A stretch of DNA of 6,416 nt. It comes from JAJRWS01 sp039831705 (GTDB lineage Bacteria > Planctomycetota > Planctomycetia > Pirellulales > Lacipirellulaceae). The translations under genes were made by a program, and so were the position numbers. Below are positions 1 through 5,883 of this stretch, one piece after another; within the stretch, counting starts at the first letter, position 1, and each line of letters opens with the position of its first letter. The stretch is from assembly GCA_039831705.1 (NCBI GenBank), contig JBDOMT010000073.1, positions 1 to 6,416 of the forward strand. Direction: 5' to 3'. Under the pieces are notes generated by a model. It was given only the letters and a program-made list of their open reading frames with translations, was not told the DNA's origin and ran no database searches.

Positions 1-202
1 GGGAGAAAAGTTTGCGCAGGAAGGACGCGAAGCCCGGCTCAGGAGCTTGAAAACCTTGTTTTGGGGCTGATAGTCAAATGAATGAGAAAATTTCCGATGC
101 GCTACACACGGGGGGGGCGCATCCTGTTACAATAGACAACATTCCGAGCCTGGAATGGTTTCAGGCAATTCCAAATGGGAAATCCCGGAATAAACAAATA
201 AT

Positions 203-231
203 TTGTGGCAATTACACTTCGCTGCTACAAT
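203..231 (+). promoter_or_regulatory. Candidate sigma70-type promoter for the first PEP-CTERM gene
   Basis: A -10 hexamer TACAAT (226-231, 5 of 6 to consensus) sits 17 bp after TTGTGG (203-208, 3 of 6). Transcription would start near 238 and give a leader of about 110 nt. Two other TACAAT boxes at 128-133 and 277-282 lack a recognisable -35 at the right distance, so this is the best candidate. The -35 is weak and planctomycete promoters are poorly defined. Confidence 0.3.
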
Positions 232-293
232 GGCGTCTGTTGATGCCATAGGCATTATTCTGAGCCTGAAGCAGTTTACAATGGGGACGGATA

Positions 294-308
294 ATCGATC
301 ATATCGAT
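294..308. promoter_or_regulatory. ATCGAT-cat-ATCGAT operator-like inverted repeat
   Basis: Two copies of the self-complementary hexamer ATCGAT are separated by CAT, so the site is both a direct and an inverted repeat. It lies about 40 bp before the start codon at 349 and downstream of the candidate promoter, where a repressor could act. It is short enough to arise by chance. Confidence 0.2.
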
Positions 309-348
309 CTTGTAGCCTACATCTTGTCATTTCAACCGGAAAAACCAC

Positions 349-1107
349 ATGAAGAAACAGACTATCTTTAAAGGCCTCCTGTTGGCCGGCGTTTTAAGTT
401 TTATCCCCACGGTGGGCTTTGCCTCAATACTCGTTTTGGGGGACGATCAATCTGAAGCGGATGTCGTTCCTTACCTGCAGGGTTTAGGGCAGGGCGTGAC
501 CATGCCAGGGAGTTATTACGACTGGGACCCAGGTGCCAATGCGGACCTTTCCAACTATGACGCGGTTGTCCTGTTGTATGGATACGAATATGGCTATGAA
601 TTAACAGCTAACGGTTCGGCAGCCATTGTTTCCTATCTGCAAGGTGGTGGTCACTTCATCACGCACTCCTACGTGGCGTATTCACACGAGGATTTTAGCG
701 GCGATGCATTGTTTGACATGACACCCGTCGAATATGTTGATGAAGATTACGATGCGGTCTGGGATGTTGACGAAACCTCCGCCTATTTTACCGGCATGAC
801 CGATGGCTGGTCAGACGGCGAGGGATTTGAACACCTGACGGTTACCGATCCCAACGCGGTCTCTTTAGGTACCAACCAATACGGAGATCCCTTGGTCGTT
901 TACACGGAGTCCAACGGGGGTCGGTACACGTATCTGAATCATGCGATGTCCTATCAAACGGGTGACGTGTCTGATGACGCGTTAAAATTGATGGGCAACT
1001 CGGTCATGCTTCTCCAGGGCGGTGACAATGTCGTCCCTGAACCGACCACGGTTCTGATCTGGTCGATGTTGGTCGGACTCGGAATGACGGTCCGTCGACG
1101 ACGATAG
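349..1107 (+). CDS. Secreted PEP-CTERM protein with ThuA/amidotransferase-like sequence
   Basis: A 252-residue exported protein of unknown activity. Residues 1-25 are a Sec signal peptide (MKK start, hydrophobic core, likely cut after VGFA). Residues 27-33 (ILVLGDD) and 67-112 (LSNYDAVVLLYGYE, then a helix and YLQGGGHFITHSY) have the alternating strand-helix pattern of a Rossmann-like class I glutamine amidotransferase or ThuA fold. No Cys-His-Glu triad is evident, so a binding or structural role is as likely as catalysis. The C-terminus is a textbook PEP-CTERM sorting signal: PEP at 230-232, a hydrophobic segment, then four arginines, for exosortase-dependent envelope sorting. The ATG at 349 is preceded by GGAA (338-341) with a 7-nt gap. 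It appears monocistronic, since a strong terminator follows directly. The export and sorting signals are certain; the fold assignment is an inference from pattern. Confidence 0.88.
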   Translation: MKKQTIFKGLLLAGVLSFIPTVGFASILVLGDDQSEADVVPYLQGLGQGVTMPGSYYDWDPGANADLSNYDAVVLLYGYEYGYELTANGSAAIVSYLQGGGHFITHSYVAYSHEDFSGDALFDMTPVEYVDEDYDAVWDVDETSAYFTGMTDGWSDGEGFEHLTVTDPNAVSLGTNQYGDPLVVYTESNGGRYTYLNHAMSYQTGDVSDDALKLMGNSVMLLQGGDNVVPEPTTVLIWSMLVGLGMTVRRRR

Positions 1108-1128
1108 TTTTAGAAGACAAATCCATTT

Positions 1129-1155
1129 ACCACGGTTTCCGGCCGTGGTTTTTTT
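1129..1155 (+). terminator. Rho-independent terminator of the first PEP-CTERM gene
   Basis: ACCACGG (1129-1135) pairs perfectly with CCGTGGT (1143-1149) around a 7-nt loop, followed by an unbroken T run through 1155. It begins 21 bp after the stop codon at 1107. Confidence 0.9.
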
Positions 1156-1318
1156 ATGCGCCGACAGGTGTTCTAGGGTAATACGGTTCTACTGAAGTGA
1201 TCGCCTGAAGACGAGGGTTTTTAGATCCTAGTAGGAGACAATAATTATTCAACAAGGCCTGGCCACAGAAGAGTACGAAAAAGACTTCGTCACATGCCGA
1301 CAGATGTTATCGGGCAGT
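1156..1318. other. Convergent intergenic gap with short repeats
   Basis: This gap lies between the 3' ends of two converging genes and shows no coding frame. It holds a 13-bp near-repeat GCCGACAG[G/A]TGTT at 1160-1172 and 1296-1308, an interrupted palindrome TCCTA-g-TAGGA at 1226-1236, and a palindrome AATAATTATT at 1240-1249. A weak hairpin (GGCAGTT at 1313-1319 with AACTGTC at 1324-1330) overlaps the stop codon of the minus-strand gene but has no T run behind it, so I do not call a terminator for that gene. Confidence 0.5.
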
Positions 1319-2122
1319 TTAGGAACTGTCGGGCCCACAGGCAGGGAGTTCGGGCCACTGCCCAAAGTCGTTAAGGAACAACACGACTTGATCGACCACA
1401 GCGTCGAGGATGGCCTGCCCCGATTCCAAGGACGCTTCATCAGGATTGCCCAACACGCCGTCGGCGTTGTAACGGTGAAATCGATGGAAGGTGGCAACTC
1501 GACTGCTGCTGTCGTCCTCGCTGTAGAACCATGGTCCTTGCATTACCGGTGAGAGGCGAGGCGTGAGCTTATCTTTGTGCACCAACTCAGGCCGGACTGC
1601 GAGCATGAGCGATGTTTCGTACGCACATGCATGGGCAACAACCGGTTGAGTCAGACCGACTTTTTCCGGTTTGATGCCTTCAGCAGCGACCTCCCACCAC
1701 GAAGCAAGGGCAAGGCATGCGCCGTCGGCCTTGTTGTCCGTAGCGATCAATTCACTCAGCGCATCGGCAGCCGGTGCGCGATTTCCACCGTGGCCATTGA
1801 GGAAAAAAATGCGTCCAAATCCTGCTCGCAGTACGCTCCTCGCGATCTCCTGAATCATCTGGATATAAAGCGATGGCAATACGCTAATTGTCCCTGGGAA
1901 ATCCTTGTGGTGATGCGAGCAACCGAGCCACATTGTGGGCAGTAACAAAATTCGATCGGAGAGCTTGGCTTCCACTTGCTGTGCGATTTCGGTGACTTGG
2001 ATCGTATCAACGAAAACCGGCAAGTGCGGACCATGTTGCTCACACGCAGCGAGCGGAATCACAACTGGCAGGTTCTTGTCCAGTTGTCGCAACTGTGGCC
2101 AAGAATGTTCTTCCCATAACAT
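1319..2122 (-). CDS. Creatininase-family metal-dependent amidohydrolase
   Basis: A 267-residue cytoplasmic protein of the creatininase family, which includes creatinine amidohydrolase, the mycofactocin peptidase MftE and FAPy/riboflavin-pathway amide hydrolases. Visible motifs, numbered from the chosen start: EQHGPHLPVFVDT at 28-40, supplying the metal ligands Glu28, His30 and Asp39; GCSHHHKDFPGT at 67-78; the turn NGHGGN at 109-114; HACAYETS at 164-171, with Glu169 as the expected last ligand; and GVLGNP at 222-227. All key residues are present and the length is usual, so it should be an active metalloenzyme hydrolysing a C-N bond; the substrate cannot be told. The frame is open to an ATG at 2170, but I prefer the ATG at 2122: the family normally begins close to this point, the candidate promoter would place the transcript start near 2169, and GAAGAGAA lies about 6 nt upstream of 2122. 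The neighbouring operon is divergent, so shared function is unproven. Confidence 0.93.
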   Translation of the reverse strand: MLWEEHSWPQLRQLDKNLPVVIPLAACEQHGPHLPVFVDTIQVTEIAQQVEAKLSDRILLLPTMWLGCSHHHKDFPGTISVLPSLYIQMIQEIARSVLRAGFGRIFFLNGHGGNRAPAADALSELIATDNKADGACLALASWWEVAAEGIKPEKVGLTQPVVAHACAYETSLMLAVRPELVHKDKLTPRLSPVMQGPWFYSEDDSSSRVATFHRFHRYNADGVLGNPDEASLESGQAILDAVVDQVVLFLNDFGQWPELPACGPDSS

Positions 2123-2175
2123 AGAGTTCTCTTCGATACACTTGAAACTACTGAGAATAGTACAAAGCACGGTCC

Positions 2176-2203
2176 ATTCTATTTTTTATTCCTACGAGAT
2201 CAA
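2176..2203 (-). promoter_or_regulatory. Candidate promoter of the creatininase-family gene
   Basis: Read on the minus strand, TTGATC (2203-2198, 4 of 6) is followed after 16 bp by TAGAAT (2181-2176, 5 of 6). The predicted start near 2169 leaves a leader of about 47 nt to the ATG at 2122 and would remove the alternative ATG at 2170 as a usable start. The spacer contains a run of A that may help melting. Confidence 0.4.
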
Positions 2204-2246
2204 CCCGGTGCAATCAAAGAAAGACCAATGTTTTTATCAATATTTC

Positions 2247-2275
2247 TTGCATCTTTACCACAGACAGAATAGTAT
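2247..2275 (+). promoter_or_regulatory. Candidate promoter of the propeller-CHRD-sialidase operon
   Basis: TTGCAT (2247-2252) and TAGTAT (2270-2275) are spaced by 17 bp. Each matches the consensus only partly (3 and 4 of 6), but the spacing is ideal and the place is right: an AT-rich spacer between divergent genes, with a predicted start near 2282 and a leader of about 75 nt. Confidence 0.25.
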
Positions 2276-2358
2276 TGATGCATGACTGGTAAGGTTCGTT
2301 GGACGATGTGATTGCAATATTTTACGGCGAATATACTAGGAATTGCGTGTTTCGTTTG

Positions 2359-3867
2359 ATGTGCCATCCTGTTTCCATTTTGAAATTCCTTACCCCGTGC
2401 TTGATGGCAATGGTGTTAGGTGTATCCAGTGTACTGGCACATCCTGTACTGGCACATTCTATTGATGCCGAGGAACTTCGATTCTTTGGCTATGCGAAAC
2501 CATTTGGGATCGACGAAACCACAACCTACACCGATGTGTGGGGGGATGGCGACTATGGATATATCGGTTCGTTGGAATCGGGGGTTTCAATCATTGATGT
2601 TTCCGGCCCGACGTTTTGGGCGATTCCAGTAGGCACATTTGTGCCTCCAACTCCCCAGCAGTTTTACGATGTGAAGGCGAAGGACGGCTACGGTTACTTT
2701 TCTAGTTTGAATGGTGGAGGCACGTTTGTCGTCGACGTGTCAGATCCTAACGTTCCTTTTTCGGTCTTCCAGATAGATTCGTCGATTGGAGGCCATGACA
2801 ACGTCCGCAACGCCATGATCAGCGGCGACTATTTGTACCAGGCCAACGATACTTCATCCTCGATCCACATCTTCGACATCAGAGATCCCACTTTGCCAGC
2901 TTATGTGAGTACCGTGGATACAGGCGACTCGATCGGCATATTTGATGTTACGGTTGTTGAGAATCGGCTTTACGCCTCTGGCTTAGGTGGAGCCGCGGGC
3001 GAGGGGGCCGTTTACGTGTACGATGTGACCGATCTGGGCGGCAGCTTTCCTCTGCTACTTGGTCAGATTCCGACGGGAGCGAACACGTCCTCCGCATGGC
3101 CAACGAGCAACGCCGAATATCTTGTGGTAACGCATCATGAGCTGGGTGGTGATCTTGGGGTTTGGGATATTTCCAATCTCAGTCAGCCGACTCTTGCCAC
3201 CTCAGCCGACGCATCGGACTTGGGGCTCAACAGTTATTCCACTGGCGAAGTCATGCTGCTCGACAACATATTGTACGTTTCATGGTGGGAGGCGGGCGTA
3301 CAGGTTCTCGATCTGGACAACGATTTAGAAAACAACGGCGTGCAATTGATTGGGCAATTTGATACTTCGAACTTTTCGAGCCCGCTCGAAGGTTTTGTGG
3401 GGAACCAGGGAGTGTTTCCTTTGTTGGGTCATGAAAAAATACTGGTCAGCGATTCGAGGTGGGGCTTCTTTGTACTTAGTGCTAAGTTCGTATTGCCACC
3501 GCCTCCAAGCTATGGTGACTTTGATAACGACGATGACATTGACGGTCAAGACTTTCTCACTTGGCAGCAGGGATTCGGTAATACCTCGGGGGCGTCCGGA
3601 GAGGATGGCGATGCTGACGCGGACGGCGATGTTGACATGGATGATTATGATGTTTGGCAGGCCAACTATGGTATGACACAGGGGGGCCTGGCACAGGAAG
3701 CTTTTGCACAGGCAACTTTTACTATTCCCGAGCCGGCAAGCATAATGCTTGTGGGTGTGGCGTTTGCGATGGCCACAGTGTCATGGCGGGTTCGGCCTCA
3801 TTTCTATACACACGAGAGAGCACGATTTCAGCGCCATCGGCTATCTCACAATGATTGTTCTAACTAG
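2359..3867 (+). CDS. LVIVD-repeat beta-propeller with dockerin loops and PEP-CTERM anchor
   Basis: A 502-residue exported protein. Residues 1-27 or 1-32 are a Sec signal peptide with two consecutive possible cut sites (VLA-H twice). Residues about 58-375 contain seven similar segments, each with a hydrophobic run ending in a motif like IIDVS, VVDVSDP, IFDIRDP, VYDVTDL, VWDISN, VLDLDN or FFVLSA. These are LVIVD-type repeats and the count implies a seven-bladed propeller, usually a binding scaffold. Residues 385-438 are dockerin-like, with two 12-residue calcium loops, DFDNDDDIDGQD (387-398) and DADADGDVDMDD (418-429). The PEP-CTERM segment begins at 456 (IPEPASIML) and has an unusually long, basic tail of about 25 residues. 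Start choice: ATG 2359 gives a normal signal peptide. GTG 2347, with AGGAA 4 nt before it, is a good alternative. TTG 2299 would add an unlikely N-terminus. It is first in a three-gene operon. Confidence 0.92.
   Translation: MCHPVSILKFLTPCLMAMVLGVSSVLAHPVLAHSIDAEELRFFGYAKPFGIDETTTYTDVWGDGDYGYIGSLESGVSIIDVSGPTFWAIPVGTFVPPTPQQFYDVKAKDGYGYFSSLNGGGTFVVDVSDPNVPFSVFQIDSSIGGHDNVRNAMISGDYLYQANDTSSSIHIFDIRDPTLPAYVSTVDTGDSIGIFDVTVVENRLYASGLGGAAGEGAVYVYDVTDLGGSFPLLLGQIPTGANTSSAWPTSNAEYLVVTHHELGGDLGVWDISNLSQPTLATSADASDLGLNSYSTGEVMLLDNILYVSWWEAGVQVLDLDNDLENNGVQLIGQFDTSNFSSPLEGFVGNQGVFPLLGHEKILVSDSRWGFFVLSAKFVLPPPPSYGDFDNDDDIDGQDFLTWQQGFGNTSGASGEDGDADADGDVDMDDYDVWQANYGMTQGGLAQEAFAQATFTIPEPASIMLVGVAFAMATVSWRVRPHFYTHERARFQRHRLSHNDCSN
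2430..2459 (+). repeat. 15-bp tandem duplication at the signal-peptidase site
   Basis: Two adjacent 15-bp units, TGTACTGGCACATCC (2430-2444) and TGTACTGGCACATTC (2445-2459), differ at one base. In frame they encode VLAHP then VLAHS, duplicating the signal-peptide cleavage motif. The near identity at DNA level suggests a recent slippage event. Confidence 0.85.
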
Positions 3868-3879
3868 AGAGAGTGCAAG

Positions 3880-4524
3880 ATGAATTTAACTGGACACTTG
3901 ATGGCTGTGGTACTTTGTTGCGGGTTAGCAAATCGGGCGAGTGCCGTTGTCATGGATTGGGATTTTTCCATAGACGGGGCACAGGTAAAGAATGGATCCC
4001 AACCGGATGGCTCGACGAATAGCCCAGGGACCGGAACAGGACATTTTCAGTACAACACCGATACCGACGCTATTTCGTACACGGTAATGTGGGACGGTCT
4101 GTTTGGCGAACTCACCAAGCTCCACGTGCATGGGCCGGCAGATTCCTCGTCGAGCAATCCTCAGCACATTATCGAGATTTTTGGGCCGCCAAATATTCCT
4201 GCACCTGTTGATCTGAATTCGGATTCATGGACGGGTAGCCATCCATTGGAAGCGTTGCAGCAAACAGGGATTAATCCAGCCACTGGTCAGCCTTACGATT
4301 CGATTTCGCCAGCAATGATCATTGCGATCATGCAGAGTGGCCAGTCGTATATTAACGTCCACACCAATGTGTTTGGTGTGGGTGAGATCCGCGGGAATCT
4401 GGGGCTACCTGTAACTACGCCGGAGCCAAGCTCGCTTTGCTTGCTGATTTTGGGCATCGTTGGGGTGAGCGGGCAACGCAAGAAAGTGGTCTGTCTGGAA
4501 TCTCAATCTGGAATCCCGCATTGA
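3880..4524 (+). CDS. CHRD-domain protein with PEP-CTERM anchor
   Basis: A 214-residue exported protein. Residues 1-22 form a Sec signal peptide (cut likely after ANRASA). Residues about 27-174 match the CHRD domain, first described in chordin and widespread in bacterial secreted proteins: a strand-rich start with GTGHFQYNTDTDAISYTV (51-69), the hallmark LHVHGPA (81-87), and the closing YINVHTNVFGVGEIRGNL (157-174). The biochemical role of bacterial CHRD domains is not established; a beta-sandwich binding role is the usual guess. A PEP-CTERM signal follows at 181-201 (PEPSSLCLLIL, then QRKK), ending in a 13-residue tail that is longer than usual. The gene starts 12 bp after the propeller gene, with GAGAG (3869-3873) 6 nt before its ATG, so translation from the same transcript is expected. 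Domain call is firm; function is open. Confidence 0.93.
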   Translation: MNLTGHLMAVVLCCGLANRASAVVMDWDFSIDGAQVKNGSQPDGSTNSPGTGTGHFQYNTDTDAISYTVMWDGLFGELTKLHVHGPADSSSSNPQHIIEIFGPPNIPAPVDLNSDSWTGSHPLEALQQTGINPATGQPYDSISPAMIIAIMQSGQSYINVHTNVFGVGEIRGNLGLPVTTPEPSSLCLLILGIVGVSGQRKKVVCLESQSGIPH

Positions 4525-4529
4525 AAGGA
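4524..4529 (+). promoter_or_regulatory. Strong Shine-Dalgarno that fixes the sialidase start
   Basis: AAAGGA overlaps the last base of the CHRD stop codon and lies 7 nt before ATG 4537. It is the best ribosome site in the window, contrasts with the weak sites of the other genes, and supports both the chosen start and cotranscription. Confidence 0.7.
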
Positions 4530-4536
4530 TTTTCAC

Positions 4537-5706
4537 ATGCTCCCTTGCAGACGCACGATCAACCGACGCAAGATGTTAAAAACGACGGCCAGTATTGCCG
4601 GAACTGCCTGGTGGATGGGGTCTGGACATGCATTGGCATCGGCCTCGTTTGAAATTGAATCGGTCACGACTATCAGCTATCAGCCACAGCATTATCACGG
4701 TTGGCCCACGGTTGCTCGTACGGCCGATGGAGAAATACTGGTGGTATGCTCCGGTGGGAGAGAATCGCATATTTGCCCTTTCGGGCGGGTGGAGTTGATT
4801 CGGTCCCAAGATGAGGGAAAAACCTGGTCGTTTCCGCGGGTGCTGCTCGACGGACCGATTGACGATCGTGATGCGGGGCTTCTCATTACCTCTCAAGGCA
4901 CCATCTTAGTCACTACCTTTACCTCACTGGCGTATGAAGAGTACAAGCTAAAATTTAAAGCGGAGTCATTGTCGGCAGAGCAACGCAAGCGTTGGTTGGG
5001 AATACATCATCGCATTTCTTCGGAACAGCGACAACAAGAACTTGGTTGTTGGATGGTTCGGTCAATCGACGGGGGCGTGACCTGGTCCTCCCGTAAAGAC
5101 TCATTGGTCAATAGTCCACATGGCCCCATTCAGATTTCCTCAGGGCGATTGCTTTATCCGGGGGTCGCCCTGTGGAAGAAAGATCGCGCGGTGGGTGTCT
5201 GTGAGTCGGCTGACGATGGTGCGAGTTGGAGTTGGCTCGCTGACATCAAGCCACGCCCAGGAGATGATCTGAAAAACTATCATGAGTTGCATGGTGTCGA
5301 AGCTGCGGATGGTCGGATTATTGTCCAAATCCGAAATCACAACAAAACGAACCAACGCGAAACATTACAGTGCGAGTCGACCGATGGTGGACAGACCTGG
5401 TCGAAGCCCCACGCGATTGGAGTTTGGGGGTTGCCATCCCACTTGTTACGTCTCAAGGACGGTCGCTTGTTGATGACTTACGGACATCGTCGTAAGCCGC
5501 TCGGCAATCAGGCCCGCGCGAGTGACGATCACGGCAAAACGTGGTCGAAGCCAATGATTTTTCAAGGCGACGCGACTTCAGGCGACCTTGGCTATCCATC
5601 AACTGTCCAGCTCGATGATGGTTCTTTGCTTTCCGTCTGGTATGAGTTAGTGGAAGATTCATCACATGCCGTTCTGCGGCAGGCTAAGTGGAGGCTTACC
5701 TCGTAG
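4537..5706 (+). CDS. Tat-exported BNR/Asp-box sialidase-like protein
   Basis: A 389-residue exo-sialidase-fold protein. The N-terminus has a twin-arginine leader (NRRKMLKTTASIAG, 9-22, then a weakly hydrophobic run with probable cleavage near ALASA at 32-36), so export is probably folded and by Tat. Five Asp boxes (S-x-D-x-G-x-[TS]-W) occur at 90-97, 176-183, 224-231, 281-288 and 329-336, the mark of a six-bladed sialidase propeller. Conserved-looking active-site stretches include DDRDAG (109-114), NSPHGPIQ (192-199), YHELHGVEAADGR (248-260) with IRNH (265-268), and GYPSTVQLDDGS (352-363). A charged helical stretch at 131-172 lies between the first and second Asp boxes; I recall similar insertions in planctomycete homologues. 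The family acts on sialic acid or related glycosides, but many planctomycete members have no proven substrate. The last gene of the operon, 12 bp after CHRD. No clear terminator follows. Confidence 0.92.
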   Translation: MLPCRRTINRRKMLKTTASIAGTAWWMGSGHALASASFEIESVTTISYQPQHYHGWPTVARTADGEILVVCSGGRESHICPFGRVELIRSQDEGKTWSFPRVLLDGPIDDRDAGLLITSQGTILVTTFTSLAYEEYKLKFKAESLSAEQRKRWLGIHHRISSEQRQQELGCWMVRSIDGGVTWSSRKDSLVNSPHGPIQISSGRLLYPGVALWKKDRAVGVCESADDGASWSWLADIKPRPGDDLKNYHELHGVEAADGRIIVQIRNHNKTNQRETLQCESTDGGQTWSKPHAIGVWGLPSHLLRLKDGRLLMTYGHRRKPLGNQARASDDHGKTWSKPMIFQGDATSGDLGYPSTVQLDDGSLLSVWYELVEDSSHAVLRQAKWRLTS

Positions 5707-5883
5707 CAGACCGGCGCGGTGTGAGTGGCGTGCAATAGATAAGTGTGCCAATCACATGCCCTTTGAAACGACATCCGAGCAGGAATTTAGGCTTAAAGTG
5801 TACAAGGGCACCAAATCCGTCATAGGATTTTGCTCTTCTTCATAGGTTCATTATCCAAATTCGATGAAAACCTCGTTAGGGGC
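5707..5883. other. Convergent intergenic gap, no gene or terminator recognised
   Basis: This stretch separates the operon from the minus-strand genes. A small ACCG-gcg-CGGT stem near the start has no T run behind it, and I see no other strong hairpin. Short frames on both strands lack family features. Confidence 0.5.

Larger units (their letters stand above)
1..348. other. Gene-free leader region upstream of the first PEP-CTERM gene
   Basis: No gene can be supported here. Short open frames enter from the left edge; the most coding-like runs 2-70 and would read GEKFAQEGREARLRSLKTLFWG before TGA. It could be the end of an upstream gene, but it is too short to judge. A 73-codon minus-strand frame at 127-348 has no family resemblance and lies over the leader of the plus-strand gene, so I leave it out. 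The region does hold a run of eight G (110-117), three copies of TACAAT (128-133, 226-231, 277-282), a near-repeat ATTC[C/T]GAGCCTG at 141-152 and 257-268, a 6-bp hairpin CATTCC/GGAATG at 140-157, and a double ATCGAT at 294-308. This pattern fits a regulatory leader better than a coding region. Confidence 0.6.

Noticed and set aside
127..348. 73-codon minus-strand frame over the first leader
   Set aside because: No family resemblance, no signal or domain, and it covers the promoter and ribosome site of the plus-strand gene.
1226..1249. Palindromes TCCTA-g-TAGGA and AATAATTATT as operator or attachment site
   Set aside because: They lie between converging genes where no promoter is expected, and they are too short to support an attachment site.
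1313..1330. Hairpin overlapping the creatininase stop codon as a terminator
   Set aside because: The stem is only seven pairs including one G-T pair, and no T run follows on the minus strand.
1304..1552. 82-codon plus-strand frame opposite the creatininase gene
   Set aside because: It is antisense to a strongly supported gene with all motifs intact, and its protein has no recognisable feature.
1577..2285. Several plus-strand frames of 60-122 codons opposite the creatininase gene
   Set aside because: They are complementary shadows of the enzyme and its spacer; none has a ribosome site or motif.
2299..2358. TTG start at 2299 for the propeller gene
   Set aside because: It would put about 20 non-signal residues ahead of a well-formed Sec leader; ATG 2359 or GTG 2347 fits better.
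3511..3672. Cellulosome component
   Set aside because: Dockerin-like loops alone do not show a cellulosome; no cohesin or scaffoldin is present, and planctomycete PEP-CTERM proteins often carry such loops.
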